In this document: positions 53,901 through 62,800 of the stretch, one piece after another | How the letters are laid out: each line of letters opens with the position of its first letter | How positions within the stretch are numbered: the first letter of the stretch is position 1 | NCBI RefSeq assembly: GCF_045635475.1 | Contig: NZ_JBJGXI010000015.1 | Location: 30,423 to 94,422, forward strand | Source: JBJGXI01 sp045635475 | GTDB taxonomy: Bacteria; Bacillota; Bacilli; Bacillales; Amphibacillaceae | DNA: 64,000 bases | Direction: 5' to 3' | Made by a program: the position numbers and the translations under genes | Notes under the pieces: generated by a model | Told to the model about the DNA's origin: nothing | The model's input: the letters and a program-made list of their open reading frames with translations, nothing else | Databases searched by the model: none

Positions 53901-55003
53901 CAACGGATGGGGAAGAAAAGCTCGGTGCCCCGATTGCGACACTTCCGAAGACAGGGGAAACGATCAGCTATCGATTCACTGTGGGAACGGCAATCCCAGA
54001 TGGCGCAACAGGACTCCTAGCATATTCGAAAAATGCCGTAGGGGAATCGCACACTGTGTCTTATGTGTCGCTAGTTGATTTACAGGCGTTGCAGGTGAAA
54101 GGCTCTTTGCCAGATCTGACATTGCAAGTTGGTCAGAGGCAGTCGTTAGAGCTTGGGAATATCTTTGTGGATGAGGATGGAGAATGGATTAGTCCACGGG
54201 ATGATGGTTCCTATAAAATCCATTTTAGTTCAGAGAATGCAAATTCAGCGTGGGCATACGAGGATGGTGGCTATTTTGTAGGTGCATTAGGTATGCCTGG
54301 TGAAGTAACGATTACGGTTACGTTAACCAATAAAGAAAAACATATGCAAGTTTCCACCACGTTTGTTGTAACAGTCGAGGACGTCCCAGCCGAAGCTCCT
54401 GCTGGTGTAACGTTTACAGACACGAATCCGTTGCGTGGAAAAGTGTCCGGAACTGTATCGATCAACAAATTATCGGACGAAAGTGATCTGACGGAATACG
54501 TATTGTACTGGGCAACGGATACACAAGAAAAGCTTGGTGCCCCGATTGTGACACTTCCGAAGACAGGAGACACGATCAGCTACAGTTTTGATCCAGAAAC
54601 GACTATTCCGGATGGGGCAACAGGGCTATTAGCATATTCGAAAAATAGTGTTGGCGAATCACGCACCGGGCAATATACGTTGGTTGTGGATTTACAAGAA
54701 ATGCAGGTGAAAGGGTCGCTAGCAGATTTAATATTGGAAGTTCGCCAAATATATTTGTTAGACTTGTCTACTATTTTTATTGACGAAGAGGGAGAATGGA
54801 TTAATCCAAGAGATCCTTCCTATACTGTCAAGTTTAGCACTGAAAATGAAAACGTAGCTTGGCCATACGACGATGGTGGCTATTATGTAGAGGTCCCAGC
54901 CGAACTTGGAGAAGCAACGATTACTGTTACATTAACAAATAAAGAAACAAACAAGCAGATCTCTACCACGTTTGTAGTTACAGTAAACGGTATTTCTGTG
55001 TAA
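50948..55003 (+). CDS. Membrane-anchored FecR-domain protein with four large tandem repeats
   Basis: 1351 residues from ATG 50948, which has AAGGAGG upstream. An N-terminal transmembrane helix (about 3-25) anchors it. A FecR-like domain follows (about 60-200: GEVFIVPAKQGDD, LIQGDTLVTAAGATVKLVF, RAGKVWHAG, TDGTHFGTF). Next come an acidic linker and a Glu/Gln/Lys-rich coiled coil (about 340-460, with QQELQKQQELQKQQEEK). A Big-2-like Ig domain (about 465-540) precedes four repeats of about 203 residues, each with YVLYWATD, KLGAPIATLPKTG, IPDGATGLLAYSKNAVGES and VDLQ-M-VKGSL. There is no LPXTG. It probably is an extracellular scaffold or sensor. The locus gives no direct hint of function. Confidence 0.75.
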   Translation: MSRKIILYGSSVAAITVIVMVLLFNLTNPNNAGNDITVLASGDTGKQEERSNLNQLVPTATLTEITGEVFIVPAKQGDDQVVATETSKLIQGDTLVTAAGATVKLVFDAEQYAVLGESTEVEIKELYNSNKGLHILLEQRAGKVWHAGHHEDYAVDMTDLKVTTDGTHFGTFSANQSMFVFSGGTSASFTYMDEEEKEEQDYELIIYPTQEITLDPDQSDNPDPYVRIIDPGDFVDASDPAIIKELLKNKNEIDQENEDLLKKLQEHPDPSNPEEVLQPSDLDIYQQNMDNMIQNIIKQSLQQKKIDELTVKQIVKEELKEEQWDFENVPPVIIAKELDKKALDQLIEEQKKQIQQDQEHANEEGQDKLKEEEIKHLLEIIEETQEMLRKQQQVKEQEQMKKEIQQKLEKELEEQKRNAEQEEIKKQQELQKQQELQKQQEEKIAKQKMEDQLALNQAYAQIDADVLLGNEGKTFHLANSAISIRARSSNQKVVKVEVNQSDITLIPISNGKVTLTVTGKLNGLSVSKTVHITVEMQPTEGPKAISFTDIGKLLGSVAGKVGIQKADDELNISGYTLYWASDKKEKLGNPIANLPKTGENLVYTFTEETKIPTGATGLLAYSHNKAGESSTASYVSFVDLQEIQVKGSLANVILHAGQNQSFELTNIFEGETGAWIDPADAVYHVELSSEDEDEARAYEDGGFYVEGLKLGETTITVTVTNVDTNQHASTLFHVTVKDVPAKAPAGVRFTDTNPLRGKVTGTVSIIKAADESDLTDYVLYWATNTKEKLGAPIATLPKTGDTISYPFTAGTAIPDGATGLLAYSKNAVGESRVVSYALFVDLQEMQVKGSLADVTLNAGNNQGLSLAQIFMSDTGAWIDPLDPAYHVEVSSADELVAKVNKDGDYFVEGVEPGTTTITVTVTNTEKNQHASTSFHVTVMDSVPAEAPAGLTFTDTNPLRGKVSGTVSITKAADESDLTDYVLYWATDGEEKLGAPIATLPKTGETISYRFTVGTAIPDGATGLLAYSKNAVGESHTVSYVSLVDLQALQVKGSLPDLTLQVGQRQSLELGNIFVDEDGEWISPRDDGSYKIHFSSENANSAWAYEDGGYFVGALGMPGEVTITVTLTNKEKHMQVSTTFVVTVEDVPAEAPAGVTFTDTNPLRGKVSGTVSINKLSDESDLTEYVLYWATDTQEKLGAPIVTLPKTGDTISYSFDPETTIPDGATGLLAYSKNSVGESRTGQYTLVVDLQEMQVKGSLADLILEVRQIYLLDLSTIFIDEEGEWINPRDPSYTVKFSTENENVAWPYDDGGYYVEVPAELGEATITVTLTNKETNKQISTTFVVTVNGISV
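52580..55000 (+). repeat. Four direct repeats of about 610 bases inside the FecR-domain gene
   Basis: Units begin near 52585, 53193, 53801 and 54413, so the period is 608-612 bases. The middle copies share long identical blocks (for example TTTACAGACACGAATCCATT). Units 2 to 4 are more alike than unit 1, suggesting recent expansion or gene conversion. Confidence 0.85.
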
Positions 55004-55045
55004 CGTATTATCGAGGCTATTTCAATTGCCACGGAACTGCAATAG

Positions 55046-55075
55046 GCTGTCGAGAAAAATCTCGGCAGCTTATTT
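55046..55075 (+). terminator. Terminator of the FecR-domain gene
   Basis: GCTGTCGAGA and TCTCGGCAGC pair over AAAA and are followed by TTATTTT. Confidence 0.8.
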
Positions 55076-55096
55076 TAAAAGATAAGAAAACTCGAA

Positions 55097-55218
55097 GATG
55101 TCTAGCTCCAGCGCCTACCCCCTCTCTGGTCTTAAGTCAATCCTCTATGTGGCAAAGACCGCCACGCCGAGGCTGCACTTAATGTCGGGGGTGAGTAGGG
55201 CGCTTGCGCTTTTCTTAA
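55097..55218 (+). repeat. Dispersed Bacillaceae repeat (CTAGCTCCAGCGCCTA ... GGCGCTTGCGCTTTTCTT)
   Basis: The start GTCTAGCTCCAGCGCCTA and end GGGCGCTTGCGCTTTTCTT are inverted around AGCGCC/GGCGCT. From memory, similar intergenic repeats occur in many Bacillaceae genomes. The 55098-55316 ORF over it is a chance frame. Function is unknown. Confidence 0.6.
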
Positions 55219-55222
55219 TTAA

Positions 55223-55350
55223 TAGTTTAGTCAATTTCATAATACTGATTTTTAGCTACATGATTCCATATATAGTTGGATTAAATCGTCTCCGAACTAT
55301 ATATGGAATCACATAGCTGTATAAGGTAATTATGAAATTGACTCAGTTAG
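55223..55350 (+). repeat. Long palindrome, TCAATTTC/GAAATTGA family, copy 3 (best preserved)
   Basis: The outer arms are AGTCAATTTCATAAT (55229-55243) and ATTATGAAATTGACT (55329-55343). The inner arms are 55254-55277 and 55295-55318, 22 of 24 bases complementary, around GGATTAAATCGTCTCCG. It matches copies 1 and 2 near 20986 and 23469 and, less well, a half copy near 56352. Confidence 0.65.
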
Positions 55351-55366
55351 TAAAACCTACTAATAG

Positions 55367-55543
55367 AGGTTGTTCAAAAAGTCCCCTTTCTATCACGATG
55401 ATTACTCAAGTAGCTTATCGGCGTCGAAGATTGAATTCAGCCGAAAAATCCGGTCCTCACGTAGGTTCTGTCTACGCTCCGGTCCTCTTTTTCTAGCTTC
55501 ATCCAATCTTCTCGGTGCTAAAAACGGAACTTTTTGAACACGC
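55367..55543 (+). mobile_element. MITE-like element with 11-bp inverted ends and 8-bp target duplication
   Basis: Ends GTTCAAAAAGT (55372-55382) and ACTTTTTGAAC (55529-55539) are perfect inverted repeats. ACTAATAG flanks the element on both sides (55359-55366 and 55544-55551). It has no coding capacity. A fragment of the left end (GTTGTTCAAAAAGCACCTT) occurs at about 11371. Confidence 0.65.
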
Positions 55544-55594
55544 ACTAATAGTTAACTTCTTAGTAGCATGAAATCTTTATCCAAAAAAAACTCA

Positions 55595-56278
55595 CTATAT
55601 ACTCTCAATAGCTCTTTTAATAAATTCCATAATCTTCAAAAAGGCACGGGATGCTTTCTCCGTGTCTTTTTCTTTGATAGCCTGCAACATCTCTTCGTGA
55701 TATGGATAACTTTTATCAAAAATATCTTGAATACCAAATGGTTCGTTCCAAAATTCATGAAACGTATCCCAGACAGAATCAATTATGCTTTTTAGCATCA
55801 CGTTATTTGCAGCTTCATAGATCGTTTGGTGAAATAATGCGTCGGCGAGGTTTGCTTTATCGCGCTCATTAGTTTCGATATAGTGAACATATTCTTTCAG
55901 GTGATTTTCCATCTTGTTGATATCAGACTGTGTTGCCTTTTTGGCTGCCAAGTCCACCGCTTTTCCTTCCAAAGCAATTCTAACTTCTAATGCTTCTAAT
56001 AAAAACTGTCTTTCATTTTCTATTTCAAAGGCAGTCTGGATTTGAAAAGGCTTTGTATTTTTAACGAAGGTACCTTTCCCGTTTAATATCTCCAAATAAC
56101 CTTGTGATTCAAGAAGCTGCAGTGCTTCCCTTAACGAGGACCTACCTATTCCTAATGTTTCAATAAGTGAAGAAACAGCTGGAAGGCGGTCACCTTCTTT
56201 TAGTTTTTCCTTTTTTATATATGCTTTGATTTCATCGGCGACTAATTCCGAAAGTCGCTTCTTTTTTAATGTTTTCAC
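55595..56278 (-). CDS. GntR/FadR-family transcriptional regulator
   Basis: 227 residues. N-terminal winged HTH (LSELVADEIKAYIKKEKLKE, then GIGRSSLREALQLLESQGYL and GKGTFV) and a C-terminal FCD ligand domain with metal-site-type His residues (LADALFHQTIYEAANN and YPYHEEMLQAI). It is divergent from the cystathionine-synthase-like gene with a 270-base shared region. It therefore probably controls the enzyme and antiporter genes, and itself, in response to an organic-acid or amino-acid ligand. Confidence 0.9.
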   Translation of the reverse strand: MKTLKKKRLSELVADEIKAYIKKEKLKEGDRLPAVSSLIETLGIGRSSLREALQLLESQGYLEILNGKGTFVKNTKPFQIQTAFEIENERQFLLEALEVRIALEGKAVDLAAKKATQSDINKMENHLKEYVHYIETNERDKANLADALFHQTIYEAANNVMLKSIIDSVWDTFHEFWNEPFGIQDIFDKSYPYHEEMLQAIKEKDTEKASRAFLKIMEFIKRAIESI

Positions 56279-56458
56279 GCACTCACCCTCTTACTTTTCC
56301 TGATATAAGTGTATAATAACTTCTTTTATTTAGCCAATAATACTAAGTTATTCGAATTCATAATATTGATTTTACAACGATGTATACAACTATGTATTTT
56401 GATTAAACTGCTCCAAACTAAAGAAGTGTGGTAATATTAATAATCTGAATATTCTAAC

Positions 56459-56477
56459 CTTTCATACAGGTTGAAAG
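56459..56477 (+). promoter_or_regulatory. Possible operator in the divergent region
   Basis: CTTTCA (56459-56464) and TGAAAG (56472-56477) form an interrupted palindrome with a promoter-like AT-rich stretch (TATGATAAAAT) just after it. It is a plausible site for the FadR-type regulator. The left part of the region holds a half copy of the TCAATTTC repeat family. Confidence 0.25.
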
Positions 56478-56548
56478 TATGATAAAATAATTTTAAGCTT
56501 ATAAAAAGTATTTCGCCAATCATCATAGGAAAGAAGGTTGACTAACAC

Positions 56549-57709
56549 ATGAATTACACCGACGAAGAAATCTGCACGCAAATTGGTGACGATCCTTCCA
56601 AACATCATGGCGCAGTTTCTCCTCCAATATATCAAACTAGTCTTTTTGCATTTGCTAGCTTCAAAGATTTTACCGAAGCGCAAAAACTGGAAAGGGAAAA
56701 TTACGTCTATTCAAGAGGGGTAAATCCAACAGTAGAACTACTAGAGCAGAAGTTAGCTGCTCTTGAAAGGGGGGATTCCTGTAAGTGCTTCGGATCTGGA
56801 ATGGGTGCAATTAGTGCGGTGTTTTTCTCGTTATTGAAAAGTGGAGATCATGTTCTATTAATCAATAATATCTATGGGCCTACAACCCAATTGATTGACT
56901 ATCTAAAAAAATTCAAGATTACGTATAGTTTTATAGACCATGAATTAACTAACATTCAAGAAGCGATTCAAGAGAATACTAAGCTTATTTATGTGGAAAG
57001 TCCAGGTACAATGCGGATGAAGGTAGTGGAACTTGAAGCCGTCGTAAAACTCGCTAAAGAGAAGGGGATTATTACAGCAATTGATAATACGTGGTCAACC
57101 CCACTCTTTCAAAAGCCATTAACAATGGGATTTGATTTATCGATTCATTCACTAACGAAATATATCGGTGGTCATAGTGATGTAGTTGGAGGAGCGGTGA
57201 TTGGAAATCGTAGATTAGTTGATGAAATTTTTCAATATGGTTATCAGTTAAATGGTTCTGTACTAGGGGCACATGATGCATCCTTAATTCTTCGAGGACT
57301 GCGGACATTACCGATTCGATTAAAGCAACATCAGGAAAATGCATTAAAAGTTATTGCGTATTTGAAAATGAAAGAAGCAGTTGCTAGTATTCATCATCCC
57401 AGTTTAGAACAGTCGCAGTATCCGTTCATGAATACACAAATGAAAGGGTTTACAGGTTTGGTTAGTTTTGAATTAAAGCAGGCTAATTTTGATAGTGTAT
57501 CTAGATTTATTGATGGATTGTCTCTATTTAAAATTGGTGTTAGTTGGGGTGGCTATGAAAGTTTGGTAACTTCGCCAGTGAAAGTTGATAATGCACAACA
57601 ACTCATCGAGCAAGGCATTTCACCTGGCTTAGTCCGATTATCTATAGGATTAGAAGGTTCAGATTTGCAGATTCGCGACTTAGAGAAGGGTTTTAACCAA
57701 TTAAGATAA
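56549..57709 (+). CDS. Cys/Met metabolism PLP enzyme (cystathionine gamma-synthase/lyase family)
   Basis: 386 residues, the family length. Substrate and PLP phosphate residues appear in YVYSRGVNPTVELLEQKLAA and CFGSGMGAISAVFFSL. The PLP ring Asp is in ITAIDNTWSTPLFQKPL and the Schiff-base Lys in SIHSLTKYIGGHSDVVGGAV. The C-terminus ends VRLSIGLEGSDLQIRDLE. It could be a cystathionine synthase, a cystathionine beta- or gamma-lyase, or methionine gamma-lyase; the motifs do not decide. Its pairing with an NhaC-type antiporter and a FadR-type regulator, not with other Met genes, suggests catabolism. AAGAAGG lies upstream of the ATG. Confidence 0.85.
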   Translation: MNYTDEEICTQIGDDPSKHHGAVSPPIYQTSLFAFASFKDFTEAQKLERENYVYSRGVNPTVELLEQKLAALERGDSCKCFGSGMGAISAVFFSLLKSGDHVLLINNIYGPTTQLIDYLKKFKITYSFIDHELTNIQEAIQENTKLIYVESPGTMRMKVVELEAVVKLAKEKGIITAIDNTWSTPLFQKPLTMGFDLSIHSLTKYIGGHSDVVGGAVIGNRRLVDEIFQYGYQLNGSVLGAHDASLILRGLRTLPIRLKQHQENALKVIAYLKMKEAVASIHHPSLEQSQYPFMNTQMKGFTGLVSFELKQANFDSVSRFIDGLSLFKIGVSWGGYESLVTSPVKVDNAQQLIEQGISPGLVRLSIGLEGSDLQIRDLEKGFNQLR

Positions 57710-57730
57710 AATCAAAGGGGAGAGGTAGAC

Positions 57731-59203
57731 ATGAGTGATCAAACTGTTAAACGTCCGTCGTTAGGCATGGCATTAATTCCTATATTTATTTCGTTAGCGA
57801 TTTTTATTGGTGGTATTGGTATTTTGAAGTATCCTGCTGAACTAATGTTGTTATTTGCAGGTGTGGTGTTCGCAATTTTCGCTGTACTACAAGGGCATCA
57901 GTGGGGAAAAATCATTGATACCATGGGTGAAAAAATCAAAAAAGCACTTCCGGCTATATTGATTTTATTTGCTATCGGTTTATTAATTGGTACGTGGATA
58001 ATTTCGGGAACGATTCCGTTATTCGTTTTTTACGGGTTAAATATAATTGATCCAAACTATTTATACGTCCTTGCCTTTTTAGTAACTGCAATTGTGTCAA
58101 CGTGTGTTGGAACTTCTTGGGGATCAGCGGGTACGATTGGTGTAGCGATTATGAGTATTGCGGCAACCATGGATTTATCTTTAGCAATTACCGCCGGTGC
58201 TGTTGTGTCCGGTGCGTATTTTGGGGATAAATTATCACCACTGTCAGATACGACTAACATGAGTTCACTTGCTGCGGGATCCAACATATATGATCATATT
58301 AAGCACATGCTATATACAGCGATTCCATCTTCCATACTAGCAATTATTGTCTTTACTATTGTCGGTTTCGGAATTGAAATAAATGAAACACAACTAGCGA
58401 ATGTACAAGAAATGATTTCTGGAATTGATCAGTTATTTAATCTAAATGTCTTACTTTTAATACCGGCAGTTGTCGTTATCGCAGGATCTTTATTAAAAAA
58501 ATCACCACTAATTGTTCTTTTCACCTCAGCCGTTACAGCTATGATTCTTGCATTAATTTTTCAAGGTGCATCGTTTTCTAATTTATTCGCTGCAGCCGTA
58601 TCAGGATTCAATGTTGATATGTTGGGATCAGATGCAAGTGTAATTAGTGAAGATATGCAATCATTATTAAATCGTGGCGGGCTCTATTCCATGTATAATG
58701 CAACGTTCTTCGTCTTTGTTGCATTTTTCTTTGCCTCTGCATTAGAAGTATCTCAAGCATTAAACGTAATTTTGGAAAGAATTATCGTTCATTTGAAAAC
58801 AGTTGGAAGCATCACATTCTCCGCACTTGTTACAGGATTCGCCGTTATTAACTGTACATCAAATGCCTTGGTTTCGTTCTTCCTGGTCAAAGATATTTAT
58901 GGGAAGGTCTATCGTCAGAAGAATATGCATCCAGTCAACTTGTCCAGAAACATGGAAGACTCGATTACGATTACAGAAGTGCTAATGCCATGGACAGTAT
59001 CCGGGGTATTTATGGCTACTACGCTTGGTGTCGGCAACTTTGAATTTTTACCTTGGGCGATTTTTAACTTAGGTGGATTTATTTTCTCTGCACTATATGG
59101 ATTCCTCGCTCCGTATACGAAAGGTTTTGGAATTCGGATGTTAGATGATGAAGATAAAAATCAGTCTAATAATTTGACGAATTCTAAAGAATTGCAGCAA
59201 TAG
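57731..59203 (+). CDS. NhaC-family Na+/H+ antiporter
   Basis: 490 residues with about 12 predicted transmembrane helices. The family motif region is clear: TCVGTSWGSAGTIGVAIMSI, then AGAVVSGAYFGDKLSPLSDT with TNMSSLAAG, and NCTSNALVSFFLVKD. NhaC proteins exchange Na+ for H+ or, in some members, organic acids (such as malate/lactate exchange by MleN). Because it follows the PLP enzyme by 21 bases, it may carry that enzyme's substrate or product. A GGGGAGAGG site precedes the ATG. Confidence 0.88.
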   Translation: MSDQTVKRPSLGMALIPIFISLAIFIGGIGILKYPAELMLLFAGVVFAIFAVLQGHQWGKIIDTMGEKIKKALPAILILFAIGLLIGTWIISGTIPLFVFYGLNIIDPNYLYVLAFLVTAIVSTCVGTSWGSAGTIGVAIMSIAATMDLSLAITAGAVVSGAYFGDKLSPLSDTTNMSSLAAGSNIYDHIKHMLYTAIPSSILAIIVFTIVGFGIEINETQLANVQEMISGIDQLFNLNVLLLIPAVVVIAGSLLKKSPLIVLFTSAVTAMILALIFQGASFSNLFAAAVSGFNVDMLGSDASVISEDMQSLLNRGGLYSMYNATFFVFVAFFFASALEVSQALNVILERIIVHLKTVGSITFSALVTGFAVINCTSNALVSFFLVKDIYGKVYRQKNMHPVNLSRNMEDSITITEVLMPWTVSGVFMATTLGVGNFEFLPWAIFNLGGFIFSALYGFLAPYTKGFGIRMLDDEDKNQSNNLTNSKELQQ

Positions 59204-59226
59204 GAAAAACTTCAAAGCACGATTGG

Positions 59227-59256
59227 GAGGGTCTTACTAAGTGAGACCCTCTTTTA
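59227..59256 (+). terminator. Terminator of the PLP enzyme-antiporter operon
   Basis: GAGGGTCT and AGACCCTC pair and are followed by TTTT. Confidence 0.85.
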
Positions 59257-59877
59257 CGTTCAATCGTTGCTCTTTTACTGCTTAGGACTGACAGTGTCTG
59301 GTCCAGTAAGTCTGCTCCTTACATCCATTAACTTTGAATCTCTTCTCCAAACACCAATCTATAACCTAGTGCAAATATGTTGTAAAAGTAGTAAGGGTTT
59401 TTGTTTTTCTATAGCCAAGAACAGTATCCTGCCTATTAAAAGTTTGTGAAGTTGTTTGCGAAGACAAAATCATTACCAAAAAACAAAAATATTACTAATT
59501 TAATCTGTAGGAATTAAAATCACTAAAGATTTTTAGGATATCTTCTAAAAATCTTTCTAACATTGTATTTAGAAACTTGCTAGTATTTAAGAGAGTACAG
59601 AAAACGCTTACACACAAGAGGTAGAGGAGGTTAATCTAAACAGATTTGGAGCTCGGATAATCAATCGGGACGGATTTGGATCCTGGGTTAGGATGATGCA
59701 CGTACTTTAGCTTCTTGATATTAGGAAGTAATGTCAGTATATAGCAATTATGAAAACCCTTCACATCGTGCGTGTACTGATATATCACCAAATAGTAATT
59801 AATGAGTATGAGAGCCTAGCCGTGATTTTTGCTTATACAGGTAGCGTTTTTATGCTTATATAAAAGGAGGAATTTAA
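59257..59877 (+). other. Long leader region before the esterase gene
   Basis: 620 bases with no convincing gene; short frames over it lack ribosome binding sites. It holds a cre-like site (59599-59612). A ribosome binding site (AAAGGAGGAA) ends it. The distance from the cre-like site to the start codon (about 265 bases) suggests a long untranslated leader. Confidence 0.5.
59599..59612 (+). promoter_or_regulatory. Candidate cre site upstream of the esterase gene
   Basis: AGAAAACGCTTACA matches the cre consensus in 13 of 14 positions. It suggests CcpA control of the secreted esterase, in line with the sites before the polysaccharide operon. Confidence 0.55.
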
Positions 59878-62800
59878 TTGAAGAATAGTAGACGCATATT
59901 TGCAGTGATGATGATTATATTATTGGTATCCACTAGTATTAATCTAAACGTATTTGCTGCAGGAACAACGGAAACTGTTACAGGGGGAGATGTTAGTGTG
60001 TCATACGATGTGACATTACCACAAGGGTATGATGAAAATGGCCGCTCATATCCTGTGCTTTATGTGATGCCGGAAGATGGAGTATCATCATATAGCGATC
60101 AAATGTTAACAATGATTCAAGAAAAAATTTCAACAGATCATGCTGGTGACATGATTGTTGTAGCACCGAAGTTTGTTGAAGGTGAAGATTTCCGTGTTAC
60201 GATGGATCAAATCATTACGCATGTCGACGAGAATTACAACACAATTCCAACAGTGAATCAACGTGCGATTCTTGGTGCCGGAATTGGTGGTTACATGGCA
60301 TACATTATGGGTATGACAGATACTGAAGGGGACACGGACGCAGTTCTTTCTGCTCCAAACCAAATTAAAAACATTGGTAGTATCCGTGGTAATTTTACCG
60401 GATCTGATCATCCATTAACTGAAGAATACGACGATGTTTATGATATTATTTCTGAAATTGGCAAGGAAGATATATTAAACTATTATACTTATCTTGATGG
60501 TCCAACAGAAGATTCTTATACTTATATGACTAACTCTACCAATGATATCGGTTCTTTGTTCATTGATTGGTATAAGACATTGTCTTATGACTACCATGAG
60601 TATACCGCACGTTTCGGGTCATATGACGATGCCTTCCTAGAAGAGTCGATTAATCGTGTTATTAATCGTTTTAGCCAACAATTCTATTCCGATATGGTGG
60701 ATGGCAACGTTTCGATAACGCCGCAGGTGGCAGCAAGTGCTGTCGAAAACATAGAGGTAGAATATACGATTAATGTAAGTGATTTTTATAGTACAACTTC
60801 TTCTAAAACTGCTGATATGACGGTTAAGGTTGAATTAACCGACCCAGAAGACGGAAGTGTACTTCATTCAGATGCAAAAACACTTAGCGTTGCAGGTCCA
60901 GATCGTTTTGAGGGAACGTTCACAATTCCGAATACCGTAAATGGAGCTAGCTCAAACGTTACTGTAACTGCAGAAGTACTTGGATATAAAGTGGAAATTG
61001 GCAATCAGTCCTTAATACGTATTATGGATACTGGTACGGAGGCAGATGAACAGTTAATAGACCTTATGGGTGACTGGAAATTCAATGCCTATAAACCTTA
61101 CTCCAATACGGATCGTGTAGCATTGGATGATATAAATAATCTTACTAAAGATAAATGGAGTACTTGGGGCACTGTACAACCGGCACTTGGCTGGTGGTCA
61201 GCCGATTTTGATGAAACCCTTGGCGGAAATTCAAATTGGATAGGTTATGCTTGGTATGTTCGTGAGTTTGATATGCCAGCAGATTTTCAAACGGAGGACC
61301 TGATTCTTGCACTTGGTAAGTTTGACGAAGCAGATGAAGTTTACGTTAACGGTGTGCGCATAGGTTCAACAGGTATTCCAGAAGCAGGCGGTGCTTATGA
61401 CGGATCGAATCCATGGGATGTGGATCGCCTTTATGACCTGGATGCTTCTGTACTAAACTATGGTGGTACGAACACAATTGCAGTTAGAATGGCTAACTCC
61501 AACGGCGGCGGTGGTTGGTATGAAGGCCCGGTTGGAATCTACTCACCTGCAGCTTATAACAAGATTGTTGGATTGCCATCTGAATTAGCTGAAGCTTCAG
61601 TTACACAACAAATTACAGATTTTGTTGCAACCCAACATGCTGCATTGGAAGCGAGCGATATTCAAGCATATGCGAAGACAGTTGCTGCAGATTACTTCCA
61701 AGCGGGATATGATAAAAATCGTTTAGTTGAAAAAGTTAGCACTTATGTGAGTGGAGAAGGAAATGTATCTGTCACGGACAGCTCTGTTAATGTATATAAC
61801 TACAATGGTATGTATTTATATCAAGCTGATCGAACGATTACAACTGCGAGTGGCGAAACGGTTACAGAACAAGTAAATGATTATTATATTATGGAAGATG
61901 GTAACGTGATTTTATATGGTGATCATGACCGCTTTTATGTGGATACTTATCCATCTGCATATGGTGCAAGTGCACAGGGAATAGATGGTATAGCAGATAT
62001 GACACACCGTGTTTATCTACCGGATGGATATTTCAATTCAGATAAAAGATATCCTGTTGTGTATTTATTGCACCAATTCAGCAGTACAAGTAAATTCTAT
62101 GAAATTGATGGAATTGACGCTCTGCTGGATAAAGGAATTGCAAATGGTGATATAAAAGACATGATCGTTGTCATTCCTGACAGCAGTGCTATTAGCTGGT
62201 GGCGAGGAGATTGGGAATTGATGGTGACAGAAGATTTAGTCCCATTTGTTAACAATAACTACCGCACAATTTCTGATGCAAGGTTCAACGGAGTGGCGGG
62301 TGCATCGATGGGTGGCCAAGGCGCTTATGGTGTTGGCTTAGAAAATCCAAACTTATTCTCATCGATTACTAGTTTCTTTGGTGCTTTTAGCTATGGTGGA
62401 GCACACAGTCCGAATCTGATTGCTGAGCAAGTTAGTGATGAATATTTAAATTACTATACGCATTACTTTATTTCTGGTAACAGAGACGTATATGGATTCG
62501 GTAGCCCTAACATTAAATTGGACAAACAACTACGTGCAAGCGGTGTTGATCATATGTTTATGATTGAAAACGGTGAACATACAAGTGCATTTTATATCCC
62601 GCACGTTATCGAAGCATTTAGTTATGTGAGTGATAACATGTTTAGCACTGGTGGAGAGATTGCAAATAACGCAACCGGTGCATTGGAAGCAGCAGTAAGT
62701 GATGCTGTTTTGGATATTTCTGCAACATTACAATTGGATAGTGAATTCAGCAAATGGCTGAATGTGGTTCCGGATTCTGATTTTACGAAAAATACAAATC

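Noticed and set aside
50948..55003. LPXTG-anchored protein
   Set aside because: No sortase motif at the C-terminus; the N-terminal helix is the likely anchor.
55098..55316. 72-residue ORF over the dispersed repeats
   Set aside because: It spans two non-coding repeat elements and lacks a ribosome binding site.
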